Shown: positions 1 through 9,709, counted from the stretch's first letter. The stretch: 64,000 nucleotides of DNA from Pseudomonas huaxiensis (GCF_003231275.1 NZ_QKVL01000034.1:1-64000), one strand, 5' to 3'. A program made the numbers and translations. Notes: generated by a model not told the origin, from the sequence alone.

Positions 1-32
1 ATGGCTGCCTCAGGTCCGAGGCATTACAAGGA

Positions 33-57
33 CACTGTGGGGGCTTGCCAGCGATGA
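33..57. repeat. Degenerate REP-like half element
   Basis: A short stretch beginning CACTGTGGGGGCTTGCCAGC and ending GATGA resembles one arm of the REP palindromes found elsewhere in this window (for example 62692-62723). No clear partner arm is seen. It lies just downstream of the LysR gene's stop, the usual intergenic position for these elements. Confidence 0.4.
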
Positions 58-85
58 ACCTGTCGCCACCCTCGCGATGAGGTAA

Positions 86-1003
86 TCACTCCATCAAGAT
101 ACCGACCAACACTTGCGCCGGTCCGCTCAACTCCACGCCCCGCCGCGTCACCACTTCATACGGCTCGCTGCGCGACAGCATCTGCAGCGGCAACTTCACC
201 AGCATGCCGTGCTCCACCGCCACCTTGGCCACATCCCACGGCATCACCGCGAGCAACCCCGTGTCCTGGCGCAACAGCGACAAGGTGGTGAAAGTGGACG
301 AGGTTTCGATCGGGTACTGCGGAAAGCTCAACCCCGCCTGTCGAAATTCACGCTCCAGGGTCAGGCGCAGGGGCATGTTCACCGGGAACACCACCCAGCG
401 TGAATCCGTCAGTTGCGTCAGGTTCAAGGTTTCGCTGCCAGCCAGCGGGTGCGCCGGGTTCGCCACCAGCACCAGTTGTTCCTGATGCTTGACCCGGCTG
501 TCATACGCATCCGGCCGCCGGCTGACGCTGGTCCGGCAAATCACTACGTCCAGCCGGCCCTGGTCGAGCAGGCTGAGCAGGCGGTCGCTGGTGTCCTCGA
601 CCACGGTCACCGACAGGTCCGGCTGGCTCTCGCGCAACTGCGCCAGGCTCTCCACCATCATCGGCACGGCGCCCATGATGGTGCCGACCGACAACCGCCC
701 GCCATGGCCCTGAAGAATACCGAGCATTTCTTCGCGCAAATGCGCCAGGTCGGTATTGATCAGGCGTGCGTAACGCACCACACAACGCCCGAGGTCATTG
801 GCTTCCAGACCCTTGCTGGTGCGCTCGAACAGCACCGCACCGAGGGTCGATTCGATTTCGTTGAGGGCTTTGGTCGCGCCGGGCTGGGTGATGGACATGG
901 CCTCGGCGGCCTTGTGGATCGAGCCCAACTCGTCAAGGCTGATAAGCAGGCGCAACTGGCGCAGGCGCAGGCGTGAAGCCATGGAACTCAAGGAAGGCAG
1001 CAT
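86..1003 (-). CDS. LysR-family transcriptional regulator
   Basis: This 305-residue protein is the usual LysR length. An N-terminal winged helix-turn-helix (about residues 12-70, with the family-typical segment SIHKAAEAMSITQPGATKAL) is followed by a periplasmic-binding-fold effector domain (about 95-300). The ATG at 1003 has only a weak ribosome site; an in-frame ATG at 982 is the alternative and would still keep the whole HTH. The gene diverges from the sugar-acid operon that starts at 1115. LysR regulators usually control the divergent neighbour and often themselves, so it most likely responds to galactarate or a related sugar acid. The effector is inferred from position only. Confidence 0.9.
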   Translation of the reverse strand: MLPSLSSMASRLRLRQLRLLISLDELGSIHKAAEAMSITQPGATKALNEIESTLGAVLFERTSKGLEANDLGRCVVRYARLINTDLAHLREEMLGILQGHGGRLSVGTIMGAVPMMVESLAQLRESQPDLSVTVVEDTSDRLLSLLDQGRLDVVICRTSVSRRPDAYDSRVKHQEQLVLVANPAHPLAGSETLNLTQLTDSRWVVFPVNMPLRLTLEREFRQAGLSFPQYPIETSSTFTTLSLLRQDTGLLAVMPWDVAKVAVEHGMLVKLPLQMLSRSEPYEVVTRRGVELSGPAQVLVGILME

Positions 1004-1114
1004 AGGGGATCACTAAAAGTTATCACGGGGTAAACAGCTCTCATTAGGCAGCATCGCCCGGGAAAATTAAAGTGGCCGTCAAACGATCCTCCACAAGAAC
1101 AAACAGGAGCCTCC
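1004..1114. promoter_or_regulatory. Divergent LysR/sugar-acid operon control region
   Basis: This 111-bp gap between divergent starts holds an imperfect dyad, GTTATCACGGGGTAAAC (1019-1035), of the T-N11-A kind bound by LysR proteins. I could not identify a convincing sigma-70 promoter by eye. AGGAG near 1103-1107 is the ribosome site of the gene at 1115. Confidence 0.35.
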
Positions 1115-2113
1115 ATGCGCCTGATCCAATTCGAGACTGCACAAGCCAAACGCCACGTTGGCGTGGTCGAAGGCGACCTGATCCAGGTTGTGCGCAACAC
1201 CACTCACATGCGCGAACTGGCCCTCGCCGCCATCCGCAACCAGCGCAGCCTGAGCGCCGAGGTTGTGGCGCGCGGGCTGGACAGCGGTACTGAAAGTTAT
1301 TCCCTGGCCCTCGCCGAGTGCCGCGTACTGCCACCGCTGGACCACGAAGACCCGGCGCACTGCCTGATCAGCGGCACCGGCCTGACCCACCTGGGCAGCG
1401 CCTCGACCCGCGACAAGATGCACCAACAGAAAATCGATGACGCCGCCGCCCTGACCGACACCGCGCGGATGTTCCAGTGGGGCATCGACGGCGGCCGTCC
1501 CGCCGCTGGCACCGTGGGCGCGCAGCCGGAATGGTTCTACAAGGGCGACGGTTCCACCGTGGTCCGTCCGGGACAGGCATTCCAGAGCCCTGCCTTCGCC
1601 GAAGACGCCGGCGAGGAACCGGAACTGGCCGGCCTCTACGTGATCGGAGATGATGGCCAGCCTTACCGCCTGGGTTTCGCCATCGGCAACGAGTTTTCCG
1701 ACCACATCATGGAACGGCGCAGCTACCTGTACCTGGCCCATTCGAAGCTGCGCAACTGCTCCTATGGCCCGGAACTGCGGGTCGGCGAGCTGCCCCGTCA
1801 CCTGGAAGGCACCAGCCGGATCCGCCGTGGTGACACCGTGCTCTGGGAAAAACCCTTCCTCAGCGGCGAAGACAACATGTGCCACTCGCTGGAGAACCTG
1901 GAGTATCACCACTTCAAGTACCGCCAGTTCCTCCGCCCTGGCGACGTGCATATCCATTTCTTCGGCACCGCGACACTGTCGTTCGCCGACCACATCAAGA
2001 CCGTCGAAGGCGATGTGTTCGAGATCAGCCTGGCCGAATTCGGCGCGCCGCTGCGCAACGGCGTTGCCCACGCCGCCGAACCGCTGCAACCGGGGGCCGT
2101 GAAGCCGCTCTGA
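1115..2113 (+). CDS. AraD1/FAH-family sugar-acid dehydratase-like protein
   Basis: This 332-residue protein has a C-terminal fumarylacetoacetate-hydrolase-like fold. The stretch SGTGLTHLGSASTRDKMHQQ and the later GFAIGNEFSDHIMERRSYLY region are typical of the AraD1 subgroup found in sugar-acid operons. Archaeal FAH-fold relatives convert 2-keto-3-deoxy-arabinonate to 2-oxoglutarate semialdehyde. The gene at 5124 looks like the dehydrogenase for that product, so a dehydratase step is likely. It is the first gene of a four-gene operon and has a good AGGAG site. The exact substrate is uncertain: a galactarate route would need a decarboxylating step (normally KdgD) and no KdgD gene is present here. 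Confidence 0.8.
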   Translation: MRLIQFETAQAKRHVGVVEGDLIQVVRNTTHMRELALAAIRNQRSLSAEVVARGLDSGTESYSLALAECRVLPPLDHEDPAHCLISGTGLTHLGSASTRDKMHQQKIDDAAALTDTARMFQWGIDGGRPAAGTVGAQPEWFYKGDGSTVVRPGQAFQSPAFAEDAGEEPELAGLYVIGDDGQPYRLGFAIGNEFSDHIMERRSYLYLAHSKLRNCSYGPELRVGELPRHLEGTSRIRRGDTVLWEKPFLSGEDNMCHSLENLEYHHFKYRQFLRPGDVHIHFFGTATLSFADHIKTVEGDVFEISLAEFGAPLRNGVAHAAEPLQPGAVKPL

Positions 2114-2186
2114 CCCGGCACAGGTGAACCAGGCGCAGGGAGGCGCCGCCCCGGCATTTCATAACAACCATAAGAGTGAGATGAGC

Positions 2187-3506
2187 ATGAAGAACAGCCC
2201 CTATCCGGCGGCCCCCTCGCCCGCCCTCGCCGCCACTGACAGCGCTCGCCCGACCGCCGTGCGCTGGCGCATTTTCCTGATCCTGCTGTTGCTGGCGGCG
2301 ATCAACTACATCGACCGTGCCTCGCTGTCGGTCGCGCTGCCGCTGATTTCTGCCGAGTTCGAACTGACCCCGGCCCTGGAAGGCCTGATTCTCAGCGCCT
2401 TCTTCTGGTCTTACGCGCTGATGCAGATCCCCAGCGGCATGCTCCTGGACCGCTTCCAGGTGCGCAATATCGTCGGTGTCGCCACCGTCGGCTGGGGTGC
2501 GTTCCAGGCGCTGGGCGGTTTCGCTCACAACTGGATCACCCTGCTGGTCACCCGCGTCGGCCTGGGCGTTGCCGAGTCGCCGATCATGCCCGCAGGCGCC
2601 AAGCTCAACGGCGCCTGGCTGACCCCCAACGAACGCGGCCGCGGCGCCACCCTGGTGGACGGCGGCGCACCGCTGGGCACCGCCTTTGGCGCGATCATCA
2701 TCGCTGGCCTGATCACCTGGTTCGACTCCTGGCGCATCGCCTTCTTCATCGCCGGCGTCGGCACCGTGGTGGTCGGGATCTGGGCCTGGTGGTACATCCG
2801 CAACCACCCGAGCGAACACCCGCAGGTCAACAAGGCCGAGCTGGACTACATCACCCAGGCCAACGACGCCGCGAGCAAGAACAACGGCAACCGCAAGGCC
2901 GTGCTCAAAGAGCTGCTGAAAAGCCGCTCGGTGCTGTGCATGTTCGCCGGCTACGCCTGCTACAACAGCGTGTTCTACGGCCTGCTGACCTGGATGCCAA
3001 GCTACCTGCACCAGGCCCACAACCTCGATATCAAGGCGATGGGCGGCGCCACCTTCCTGATCTTCATGTGCGGCTTCGTCGGCGAACTGATCGGCGGCTG
3101 GGTGGCCGATAAATGGAAAACCAACGGCGGCCAGCCAAACACCGTGATGCGCAGTATGTTCGCCGGCTCCGCCGCCGTGGCTGCACTGTGCATCCTGCTG
3201 GTGGCCTACACCCCGGATGCCGCACGGGTTATCGCCCTGCTCTGCGTCGCCCTGTTCTTCATCCGCTGGTGCGGCATGTACTGGTGCCTGCCGGCAATCC
3301 TCGGCGGCAAGTCGAAGGCCGGCGTGCTGGGTGGCAGCATGAACTTCTGCGGCAACATGGTCGGCGTACTGGTGCCGATCCTGATCGGCCTGATCGTGCA
3401 GTTCACCGGTTCCTACTTCCTGGCCCTGATCTTCTTCGTGGTCATGGCTTTCGGCCTGATGCTGTTCTCCGGCCTGATCGACTATCGCGAGCGCGGGCTG
3501 GCCTGA
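2187..3506 (+). CDS. MFS sugar-acid/anion symporter
   Basis: This is a major facilitator of about 439 residues with some 12 hydrophobic segments. The opening helix contains AINYIDRASLSVALPLIS, characteristic of the anion:cation symporter branch that includes the galactarate/glucarate (GarP/GudP) and hexuronate carriers. The SD-like GAGTGAG (2174-2180) is 6 nt from the ATG at 2187 but directly abuts the ATG at 2181, so 2187 is preferred. An ATG at 2124 also reads in frame but has no ribosome site. Placed between the FAH protein and the GarD-like dehydratase, it probably imports the sugar acid the operon degrades. Confidence 0.88.
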   Translation: MKNSPYPAAPSPALAATDSARPTAVRWRIFLILLLLAAINYIDRASLSVALPLISAEFELTPALEGLILSAFFWSYALMQIPSGMLLDRFQVRNIVGVATVGWGAFQALGGFAHNWITLLVTRVGLGVAESPIMPAGAKLNGAWLTPNERGRGATLVDGGAPLGTAFGAIIIAGLITWFDSWRIAFFIAGVGTVVVGIWAWWYIRNHPSEHPQVNKAELDYITQANDAASKNNGNRKAVLKELLKSRSVLCMFAGYACYNSVFYGLLTWMPSYLHQAHNLDIKAMGGATFLIFMCGFVGELIGGWVADKWKTNGGQPNTVMRSMFAGSAAVAALCILLVAYTPDAARVIALLCVALFFIRWCGMYWCLPAILGGKSKAGVLGGSMNFCGNMVGVLVPILIGLIVQFTGSYFLALIFFVVMAFGLMLFSGLIDYRERGLA

Positions 3507-3535
3507 GCCCCCGCTGTATTTCTGAGGTAACCGCC

Positions 3536-5089
3536 ATGCAACTCATTACAAGAACAGGCAGTGAAAGCGCTGCCAACGCCGTGATCCGACTCAACCCGCT
3601 GGACGACGTGCTGATCGCCCGCCAACCGCTGCCTGAAGGCCTGGAGCTGGAAGAAGGCATCCGCGTATTGGCGCCGATCCCGGCCGGGCACAAAGTCGCC
3701 GCCCGCGCCATCGCCGCCGGTCAGCCGCTGCGCCGCTACGGGCAGATCATCGGCTTTGCCAGCCAGGCCATCGCTGCCGGTGAGCACGTTCACGTGCATA
3801 ACCTGGCGATGGGCGACTTCGCCCGTGACTACGCCTTTGGCGTCGATGCCAAGGGCGTGCAGGCGCCCAGCGGCGATACCTTCATGGGCATCGTCCGCGC
3901 CGATGGCCGGGTCGCTACCCGCAACTACATCGGCATCCTCACCTCGGTGAACTGCTCGGCCACGGTGGCCCGCGCCATCGCCGATCACTTCCGCCGTGAC
4001 ATCCACCCCGAAGCCCTGGCCGCCTACCCGAATGTCGACGGCGTGGTCGCCCTGACCCACGGCGTCGGTTGCGCGGTGGATCCGGGCGGTGAAGCCCTGG
4101 CCATGCTGCAACGCACCCTCGGCGGTTACGCGGTGCACGCCAACTTCGCCTCGGTGCTGATGATCGGCCTGGGCTGCGAAACCAACCAGATCCCCGACCT
4201 GCTCGCTGCCCAGGGCCTGGAAAGCAGCGACGCCCTGCGCACCTTCACCATCCAGGGCACCGGCGGTACCTCGAAGACCATCGCCAGCGGCATCGCCCAG
4301 GTCAAATCGCTGCTGGCCGAGGCCAACCGGGTCGAGCGCGAGCCGGTCAGCGTTCGTCACCTTACCGTCGGCCTGCAATGTGGCGGTTCGGACGGCTACT
4401 CGGGCATCACCGCCAACCCGGCGCTGGGCAATGCGGTGGACCGTCTGGTCGCCGCCGGCGGCACCGCGATCCTCTCGGAGACCCCGGAAATCTATGGCGC
4501 CGAGCACCTGCTGACCCGCCGCGCAGTGAGCCAGCAGGTCGGCGAAAAACTCATCGCCCGCATCAAGTGGTGGGAAGCCTACTGCGAGCGAATGGGCGCC
4601 GAGTTGAACAACAACCCGTCCGCCGGCAACAAGGCCGGTGGCCTGACCACCATCCTGGAGAAATCCCTCGGCGCCGTGGCCAAGGCCGGCTCCAGCGATC
4701 TGGTCGATGTCTACGAGTACGCCGAGCCAGTGCGCGCCCACGGTCTGGTGTTCATGGACACCCCCGGCTACGACCCGATTTCCGCCACCGGCCAGGTCGC
4801 CGGCGGCGCCAACCTGATCGCCTTCACCACCGGCCGCGGCTCGGCCTACGGCTGCGCGCCCTCGCCGTCGATCAAGCTGGCGACCAACACCCGCCTCTGG
4901 GAAACCCAGGAAGAAGACATGGACGTCAACTGCGGCGGCATCGCCGACGGCAGCATGACCATCGAAGAGCGCGGCGAGCACATCTACCGCCTGATGCTGA
5001 GCATCGCCTCGGGCGAGCGCAGCAAGAGCGAACAGCACGGCTACGGGCAGAACGAATTCGTGCCGTGGCAGATCGGCGCCATCACCTGA
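3536..5089 (+). CDS. garD: GarD-like galactarate dehydratase (UxaA family)
   Basis: This 517-residue protein is close to E. coli GarD in length. An N-terminal SAF-like domain (about 1-105, with the IPAGHKVA motif) is followed by the UxaA catalytic region. The conserved block GLQCGGSDGYSGITANPALG (about residue 280) and the later GYDPISATGQVAGG segment match the galactarate/altronate dehydratase family. The expected reaction is dehydration of D-galactarate to 5-keto-4-deoxy-glucarate with an iron centre. GAGGT precedes the ATG at 3536 with 7-8 nt spacing. An upstream in-frame extension into the MFS gene is a reading-frame shadow. Altronate or another aldarate remains possible as substrate. Confidence 0.82.
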   Translation: MQLITRTGSESAANAVIRLNPLDDVLIARQPLPEGLELEEGIRVLAPIPAGHKVAARAIAAGQPLRRYGQIIGFASQAIAAGEHVHVHNLAMGDFARDYAFGVDAKGVQAPSGDTFMGIVRADGRVATRNYIGILTSVNCSATVARAIADHFRRDIHPEALAAYPNVDGVVALTHGVGCAVDPGGEALAMLQRTLGGYAVHANFASVLMIGLGCETNQIPDLLAAQGLESSDALRTFTIQGTGGTSKTIASGIAQVKSLLAEANRVEREPVSVRHLTVGLQCGGSDGYSGITANPALGNAVDRLVAAGGTAILSETPEIYGAEHLLTRRAVSQQVGEKLIARIKWWEAYCERMGAELNNNPSAGNKAGGLTTILEKSLGAVAKAGSSDLVDVYEYAEPVRAHGLVFMDTPGYDPISATGQVAGGANLIAFTTGRGSAYGCAPSPSIKLATNTRLWETQEEDMDVNCGGIADGSMTIEERGEHIYRLMLSIASGERSKSEQHGYGQNEFVPWQIGAIT

Positions 5090-5123
5090 TTTTGTTGTTT
5101 TTATCTGAATTACGGAGACCCCA

Positions 5124-6695
5124 ATGACCTCGATCCTCGGTCACAACTACATCGGCGGCCAGCGCTCGGCCCAAGGCGACACCTGGCTGCAAAGCCTCGA
5201 CGCGAGCACCGGCGAGGCGCTGCCGCACCGGTTCAGCCAGGCCACCGAGGCGCAAGTGGATGCCGCTGCCAAAGCGGCCAGCGCCGCCTTCCCGATCTAC
5301 CGCAACCTGAGCGCCGCCACGCGTGCGGACTTCCTCGACGCCATCGCTGACGAACTCGACGCCCTGGGTGACGACTTCGTTGCCACCGTGTGCCGCGAGA
5401 CGGCGCTGCCTGCCGGGCGGATCCAGGGCGAACGCGGTCGCACCAGCGGCCAGATGCGCCTGTTCGCCAAGGTACTGCGCCGTGGTGACTTCTATGGCGC
5501 GCGCATCGACCGCGCGCAACCGCAGCGCCAGCCGCTGCCGCGCCCGGACCTGCGCCAGTACCGCATCGGCGTCGGCCCGGTGGCGGTGTTCGGTGCCAGC
5601 AACTTCCCGCTAGCCTTCTCCACCGCCGGTGGCGACACCGCCTCCGCATTGGCGGCCGGATGCCCCGTGGTGTTCAAGGCCCACAGCGGCCATATGGCGA
5701 CGGCGGAATGGGTCGCCGACGCGATCCTGCGCGCCGCTGAACGCACCGGCATGCCGGCGGGCGTGTTCAACATGATCTATGGCGGCGGCGTGGGCGAATG
5801 GCTGGTCAAGCATCCGGCGATCCAGGCCGTGGGTTTCACCGGTTCGCTCAAGGGCGGTAACGCCTTGTGCCGCATGGCCGCCGAACGGGCGCAGCCGATC
5901 CCGGTGTTTGCCGAGATGTCCAGCATCAACCCGGTGATCCTCCTGCCGGACGCACTGCAGGTCCGTGGCGAAACCATCGCCCGCGAACTCAGCGGCTCGG
6001 TGACCCTCGGTTGCGGCCAGTTCTGCACCAATCCCGGCTTGATTCTCGGTCTGCGCTCGCCGGCGTTCAGCGCCTTTGTCGAGCAGTTCAAGTCCAGCAT
6101 GGCTGACCAGCCTGCGCAGACCATGCTCAATGCAGGCACCCTGGCCAGCTACCGCAAGGGGCTGGAGCACCTGCACGCTCACCCGGGCATCCGCCATTTG
6201 GCCGGCGCCGCGCAAACCGGCACGCAGGCGCAGCCGCAACTGTTCCAGGCCGATATCAGCCTGCTGCTGAACGGCGACGAGCTGTTGCAGGAAGAAGTGT
6301 TTGGCCCGGCCACGCTGGTGATCGCAGTCGAAGATCAGACCCAACTGAGCGCTGCGATCCAGGCCCTGCGCGGGCAACTGACCGCCACCCTGATCGGCGA
6401 ACCGGACGAGCTGCGCACCTATGGCTGGCTCAGTGAGCTGTTGCTGGAAAAAGTCGGCCGGGTCTTGCTCAACGGCTATCCGACCGGTGTCGAAGTCTGC
6501 GATGCGATGGTTCACGGTGGGCCGTATCCGGCCACCTCGGATGCTCGTGGCACGTCGGTTGGTACGCTGGCCATCGATCGTTTCCTGCGGCCGGTGTGCT
6601 TCCAGAACTACCCCGATGAGCTGCTGCCTCCAGCGTTGCAGGATGCCAATCCGCTGGGCATTCCGCGGCTTGTGGACGGCGAATACAGCCGCTAG
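5124..6695 (+). CDS. Aldehyde dehydrogenase, probable 2-oxoglutarate semialdehyde dehydrogenase
   Basis: This 523-residue aldehyde dehydrogenase belongs to the NADP-type class linked to sugar-acid and hydroxyproline breakdown. The catalytic cysteine lies in GCGQFCTNPG (about Cys301) and the general-base glutamate in PVFAEMSSINP (about Glu264). A nucleotide-binding region, VFGASNFPLAFS, sits near residue 155. GGAG precedes the ATG with good spacing. As the last gene of the operon it would oxidise 2-oxoglutarate semialdehyde to 2-oxoglutarate, feeding the TCA cycle. That substrate is inferred from the family and the neighbours. Confidence 0.9.
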   Translation: MTSILGHNYIGGQRSAQGDTWLQSLDASTGEALPHRFSQATEAQVDAAAKAASAAFPIYRNLSAATRADFLDAIADELDALGDDFVATVCRETALPAGRIQGERGRTSGQMRLFAKVLRRGDFYGARIDRAQPQRQPLPRPDLRQYRIGVGPVAVFGASNFPLAFSTAGGDTASALAAGCPVVFKAHSGHMATAEWVADAILRAAERTGMPAGVFNMIYGGGVGEWLVKHPAIQAVGFTGSLKGGNALCRMAAERAQPIPVFAEMSSINPVILLPDALQVRGETIARELSGSVTLGCGQFCTNPGLILGLRSPAFSAFVEQFKSSMADQPAQTMLNAGTLASYRKGLEHLHAHPGIRHLAGAAQTGTQAQPQLFQADISLLLNGDELLQEEVFGPATLVIAVEDQTQLSAAIQALRGQLTATLIGEPDELRTYGWLSELLLEKVGRVLLNGYPTGVEVCDAMVHGGPYPATSDARGTSVGTLAIDRFLRPVCFQNYPDELLPPALQDANPLGIPRLVDGEYSR

Positions 6696-6980
6696 TTAGC
6701 GTTGAGTTCGGGGCTGGGGCTTAGCCGTCCGAGACGGCGGGCTGCCGGCCCCTATCGCGTCGACAATCTCGCAACATAGTCCCTCCCTTCAAAATCCCCC
6801 AAACCTCCTCCCTCAAGCGGGCTTGCGCCAGCCATGGAATACCGTTCGGTTCCATGAACTGGATGCGGCGAATGGCTTTTGCAGCCTTGTGCTAGCGTTT
6901 CTGGTTTGGGTCACGCGTCTGTGCGTGGCACCTGCCTATAAGAAAACCAAGACATCAACCGACTGATTAGCAGGTGAACC
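6696..6980. other. Intergenic gap between sugar-acid operon and Mo-hydroxylase operon
   Basis: No coding potential was seen in this 285-bp gap. A small perfect hairpin (GCCGTC-CGA-GACGGC, 6724-6738), followed by GC-rich sequence without a T-run, may help end the upstream operon. The last 60 bp presumably hold the promoter for the gene at 6981, but I could not assign clear -35/-10 elements. Confidence 0.4.
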
Positions 6981-7439
6981 ATGGAGCTACGAATCAACCA
7001 GAAGACCTATGAGGTCGAGGCTGACGCCGATACGCCCCTGCTGTGGGTGATCCGCGACGACCTGGGGCTGACCGGGACCAAGTATGGCTGCGGCCTGGCA
7101 CAGTGCGGCGCCTGTTCGGTATTGGTGGACGGCAACGTGGTGCGTTCCTGCGTCACCCCGGTGGCGGCGGTGAGCGGGCGCGAGGTGACCACCATCGAAG
7201 CCATCGAGGCCGACGAAGTTGGCAAGCGTGTGGTGGCGGCCTGGGTCGAACACCAGGTGGCCCAGTGCGGTTACTGCCAGTCCGGACAAGTGATGGCGGC
7301 GACCGCGTTGCTCAAGCACACGGCGAAACCGAGCGATGCGCAGATCGACGCGGCCATGGTCAACCTGTGTCGCTGCGGCACCTACAACGCCATCCATGCC
7401 GCCGTGCATGACCTGGCGACGCAGCAGGAGAATGTCTGA
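6981..7439 (+). CDS. [2Fe-2S] subunit of molybdenum hydroxylase (IorA-like)
   Basis: This 152-residue protein carries both iron-sulfur domains of the xanthine-oxidase family small subunit. The plant-ferredoxin-type cluster is in [18 protein letters not shown] plus a later Cys (about residues 35-58). The four-helix cluster is in [13 protein letters not shown] and NLCRCGTY (about 95-135). It passes electrons from the Mo centre of the next gene product, whose ATG overlaps this stop, to the cytochrome at 9710. The isoquinoline 1-oxidoreductase alpha subunit is the best-known relative. The real substrate could be an aldehyde or an N-heterocycle. Confidence 0.92.
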   Translation: MELRINQKTYEVEADADTPLLWVIRDDLGLTGTKYGCGLAQCGACSVLVDGNVVRSCVTPVAAVSGREVTTIEAIEADEVGKRVVAAWVEHQVAQCGYCQSGQVMAATALLKHTAKPSDAQIDAAMVNLCRCGTYNAIHAAVHDLATQQENV

Positions 7440-9697
7440 TGAACACACCTATCGACGCTCCTGAAACATTGACTGCCCTGCTCAAAGGCGAACCGGTCAA
7501 CCTGTCGCGCCGGGGCTTCCTGCTGGCATCAGCCGGCACTGCGGTCGGCGCTCTGGTCATCGGTTTCGGCCTGCCGCTGGGTTCGGCCAGGGTCCAGGCT
7601 GCCGCCGTTGCGGCCCAGGAGCGCGGCACCCAGGTGCCGGCCTTCCTTGAAATCCGTCCGGACAGCACCGTGCGCCTGCTTTGCCCGTTCATGGAAGGCG
7701 GACAAGGCACCTACACCGCCATGGCGCAGATCGTCGGCGAAGAACTGGACGCCGATCCCGCCACCTTCCTGGTCGACAGCGCGCCACCGGGCGATGCCTA
7801 TGTGGTGATGGAAAACGGCATGCGCATTACCGGCGGCAGCATGTCGGTGCGCATGAGCTACCCGACCATGCGCCGTCTCGGCGCCCTGGCCCGGGCCATG
7901 TTGCTGCAGGCCGCGGCCGAGCGTCTCGGCGTGCCGGTGAGCGAACTGTCCACCGAGCCCGGCAAGGTGCTGCATGTGGCCTCGGGCCGCTCGCTGGCCT
8001 ACGGCGAGCTGGCCGAACGTGCCATGGACCTGCCCGTGCCCGATCCGGCCAGCGTGCAACTGCGCGACCCCAGCCAGTTCCGCTGGATCGGCAAGCCGGT
8101 ACGCCGCGTCGATGCCTACGACAAGTCCACCGGCAAGGCGCAGTACACCATCGACATCAGGCTCGACGGCATGCTGCATGCTGCGGTGCAACACGCGCCG
8201 CGCCTGGGCATGACGGTGGGGGAATTGCGCAATGAAGCGCAGGTCAAGGCGATGAAAGGCGTGCATTCGGTCCATCGCCTGCCCGGCGCGGTCGCCGTGG
8301 TGGCCGAGCGCTGGTGGCACGCCAAGCGTGCGGTCGAGGCCATTCAGGTCGACTGGCGAGAAGCGGCCAGCGCCGGCAAGGTCCGGGCGATGCCCGCGGA
8401 CTTTTCCAGCGATGCCTTCCGCGAACGCCTCGCCGCCGAACAAGGGCCGGCCCGGGATGATGAGCACGAGGGCGATGTCGCCGGCATCCTCGCCGCCGCC
8501 AAGACCACGGTCGAGGCCACTTATCACAACCAATACCTCAACCACGCCCAACTGGAACCGCCATCGGCCCTGGCGCGCTTCAACCCCGATGGCTCGCTGG
8601 AAGTCTGGCTGCCCAACCAGGCGCCGGACATGTTCCGCGCCGACATCGCCAAACGCACTGGCCTCGATCCCGCCCGGATCACCCTGCACTCGCCGCTGCT
8701 GGGCGGCTTTTTCGGCCGGCACTTTCTCTACGAATCCGCCAATCCGTACCCGCAGGCCATCGAGCTGGCCAAGGCGGTCGGCCGCCCGGTGAAGCTGATC
8801 TGGAGCCGCGAGGAAGAATTCCTGCGTGATGTGCTGCGCCCGATCGCTGCGGTCAGGTTCCGTGCCGCGCTGGATGGCGACGGGCTGCCCGTGGCCATCG
8901 AAGCGATCAGCGCCACCGAAGGGCCCAGCGAAGCTCTCGCCGGCAAGCAGGGCGACAAGCTCGACCCCACCGCCCTGGAAGGTTTGTCAGGCAAGTCCTA
9001 CGCCATCCCCAACAAACGTATCGCCCAACGCTATGTTCAGGGCCCGGTGATGCTCGGCTACTGGCGCTCGGTGGGCAACTCCCTCAATGACTTCTTCTAC
9101 GAGGCCTTCCTCGATGAACTGGCCGACAAGGGCGGCAAGGACCCCTTCGAGCTACGCCAGCACCTGCTGCGCGACAACCCGCGGTTGACCAACCTGCTGA
9201 ATGCAGTGGGCGAGTTGTCCGACGGCTGGAAGCGCGGCCCGTTCACCGCTGAAGACGGCACCCGGCGTGCCCGCGGCGTGGCCATGGCTTCGCCCTTCGG
9301 CTCTGAAGCTGCGGTAATCGCCGAAGTGTCGATCGAGAATGGCCAGGTCAAGGTGCACGACATCTGGCAGGCAATCGATCCGGGCAGCATCGTCAATCCG
9401 GCCATCATCGAGGCGCAAGTCAATGGTGCCGTGGCCCTGGGCCTGTCCCAGGCGTTGCTGGAGGAAGCGGTGTTCATCGACGGCAAGCCACGGGCGCGCA
9501 ACTACGACCTGTACCCGATCCTGCCGCCGTCGCGCATGGCCAGGGTGCATGTGCGCATCATCGAGAGCGGGGCGAAGATGGGCGGTATCGGCGAACCACC
9601 GTTGCCGGCGGTCGCGCCGGCAGTGGCCAACGCGGTAGCGCGGCTGACCGGGCAGCGCATTCGCAGCATGCCCCTGAGCCGCTACACCTTCACCTGA
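7439..9697 (+). CDS. Molybdopterin-binding subunit of xanthine dehydrogenase-family hydroxylase (IorB-like)
   Basis: This 752-residue protein has a twin-arginine signal (SRRGFLLASAGTAVGALVIG, about residues 22-41), so the folded Mo enzyme is exported to the periplasm. The Mo-binding region includes LLGGFFGRHF and the C-terminal GGIGEPPLPAVAPAVANA, which carries the expected catalytic glutamate. It starts inside the stop of the 2Fe-2S gene and is followed 12 bp later by a cytochrome c gene. This is the three-subunit IorA/IorB/cytochrome arrangement seen in pseudomonads for aldehyde or heterocycle oxidation. The substrate cannot be read from the sequence. Confidence 0.92.
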   Translation: MNTPIDAPETLTALLKGEPVNLSRRGFLLASAGTAVGALVIGFGLPLGSARVQAAAVAAQERGTQVPAFLEIRPDSTVRLLCPFMEGGQGTYTAMAQIVGEELDADPATFLVDSAPPGDAYVVMENGMRITGGSMSVRMSYPTMRRLGALARAMLLQAAAERLGVPVSELSTEPGKVLHVASGRSLAYGELAERAMDLPVPDPASVQLRDPSQFRWIGKPVRRVDAYDKSTGKAQYTIDIRLDGMLHAAVQHAPRLGMTVGELRNEAQVKAMKGVHSVHRLPGAVAVVAERWWHAKRAVEAIQVDWREAASAGKVRAMPADFSSDAFRERLAAEQGPARDDEHEGDVAGILAAAKTTVEATYHNQYLNHAQLEPPSALARFNPDGSLEVWLPNQAPDMFRADIAKRTGLDPARITLHSPLLGGFFGRHFLYESANPYPQAIELAKAVGRPVKLIWSREEEFLRDVLRPIAAVRFRAALDGDGLPVAIEAISATEGPSEALAGKQGDKLDPTALEGLSGKSYAIPNKRIAQRYVQGPVMLGYWRSVGNSLNDFFYEAFLDELADKGGKDPFELRQHLLRDNPRLTNLLNAVGELSDGWKRGPFTAEDGTRRARGVAMASPFGSEAAVIAEVSIENGQVKVHDIWQAIDPGSIVNPAIIEAQVNGAVALGLSQALLEEAVFIDGKPRARNYDLYPILPPSRMARVHVRIIESGAKMGGIGEPPLPAVAPAVANAVARLTGQRIRSMPLSRYTFT

Positions 9698-9709
9698 CGG
9701 GGAACGCCC

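Noticed and set aside
3482-5038. Long open frame (about 518 codons) on the minus strand opposite garD
   Set aside because: Codon-position mirror of a GC-rich gene. Its translation is Gly/Ala/His/Gln-heavy with no motif, while the plus strand encodes a clear GarD-like protein.
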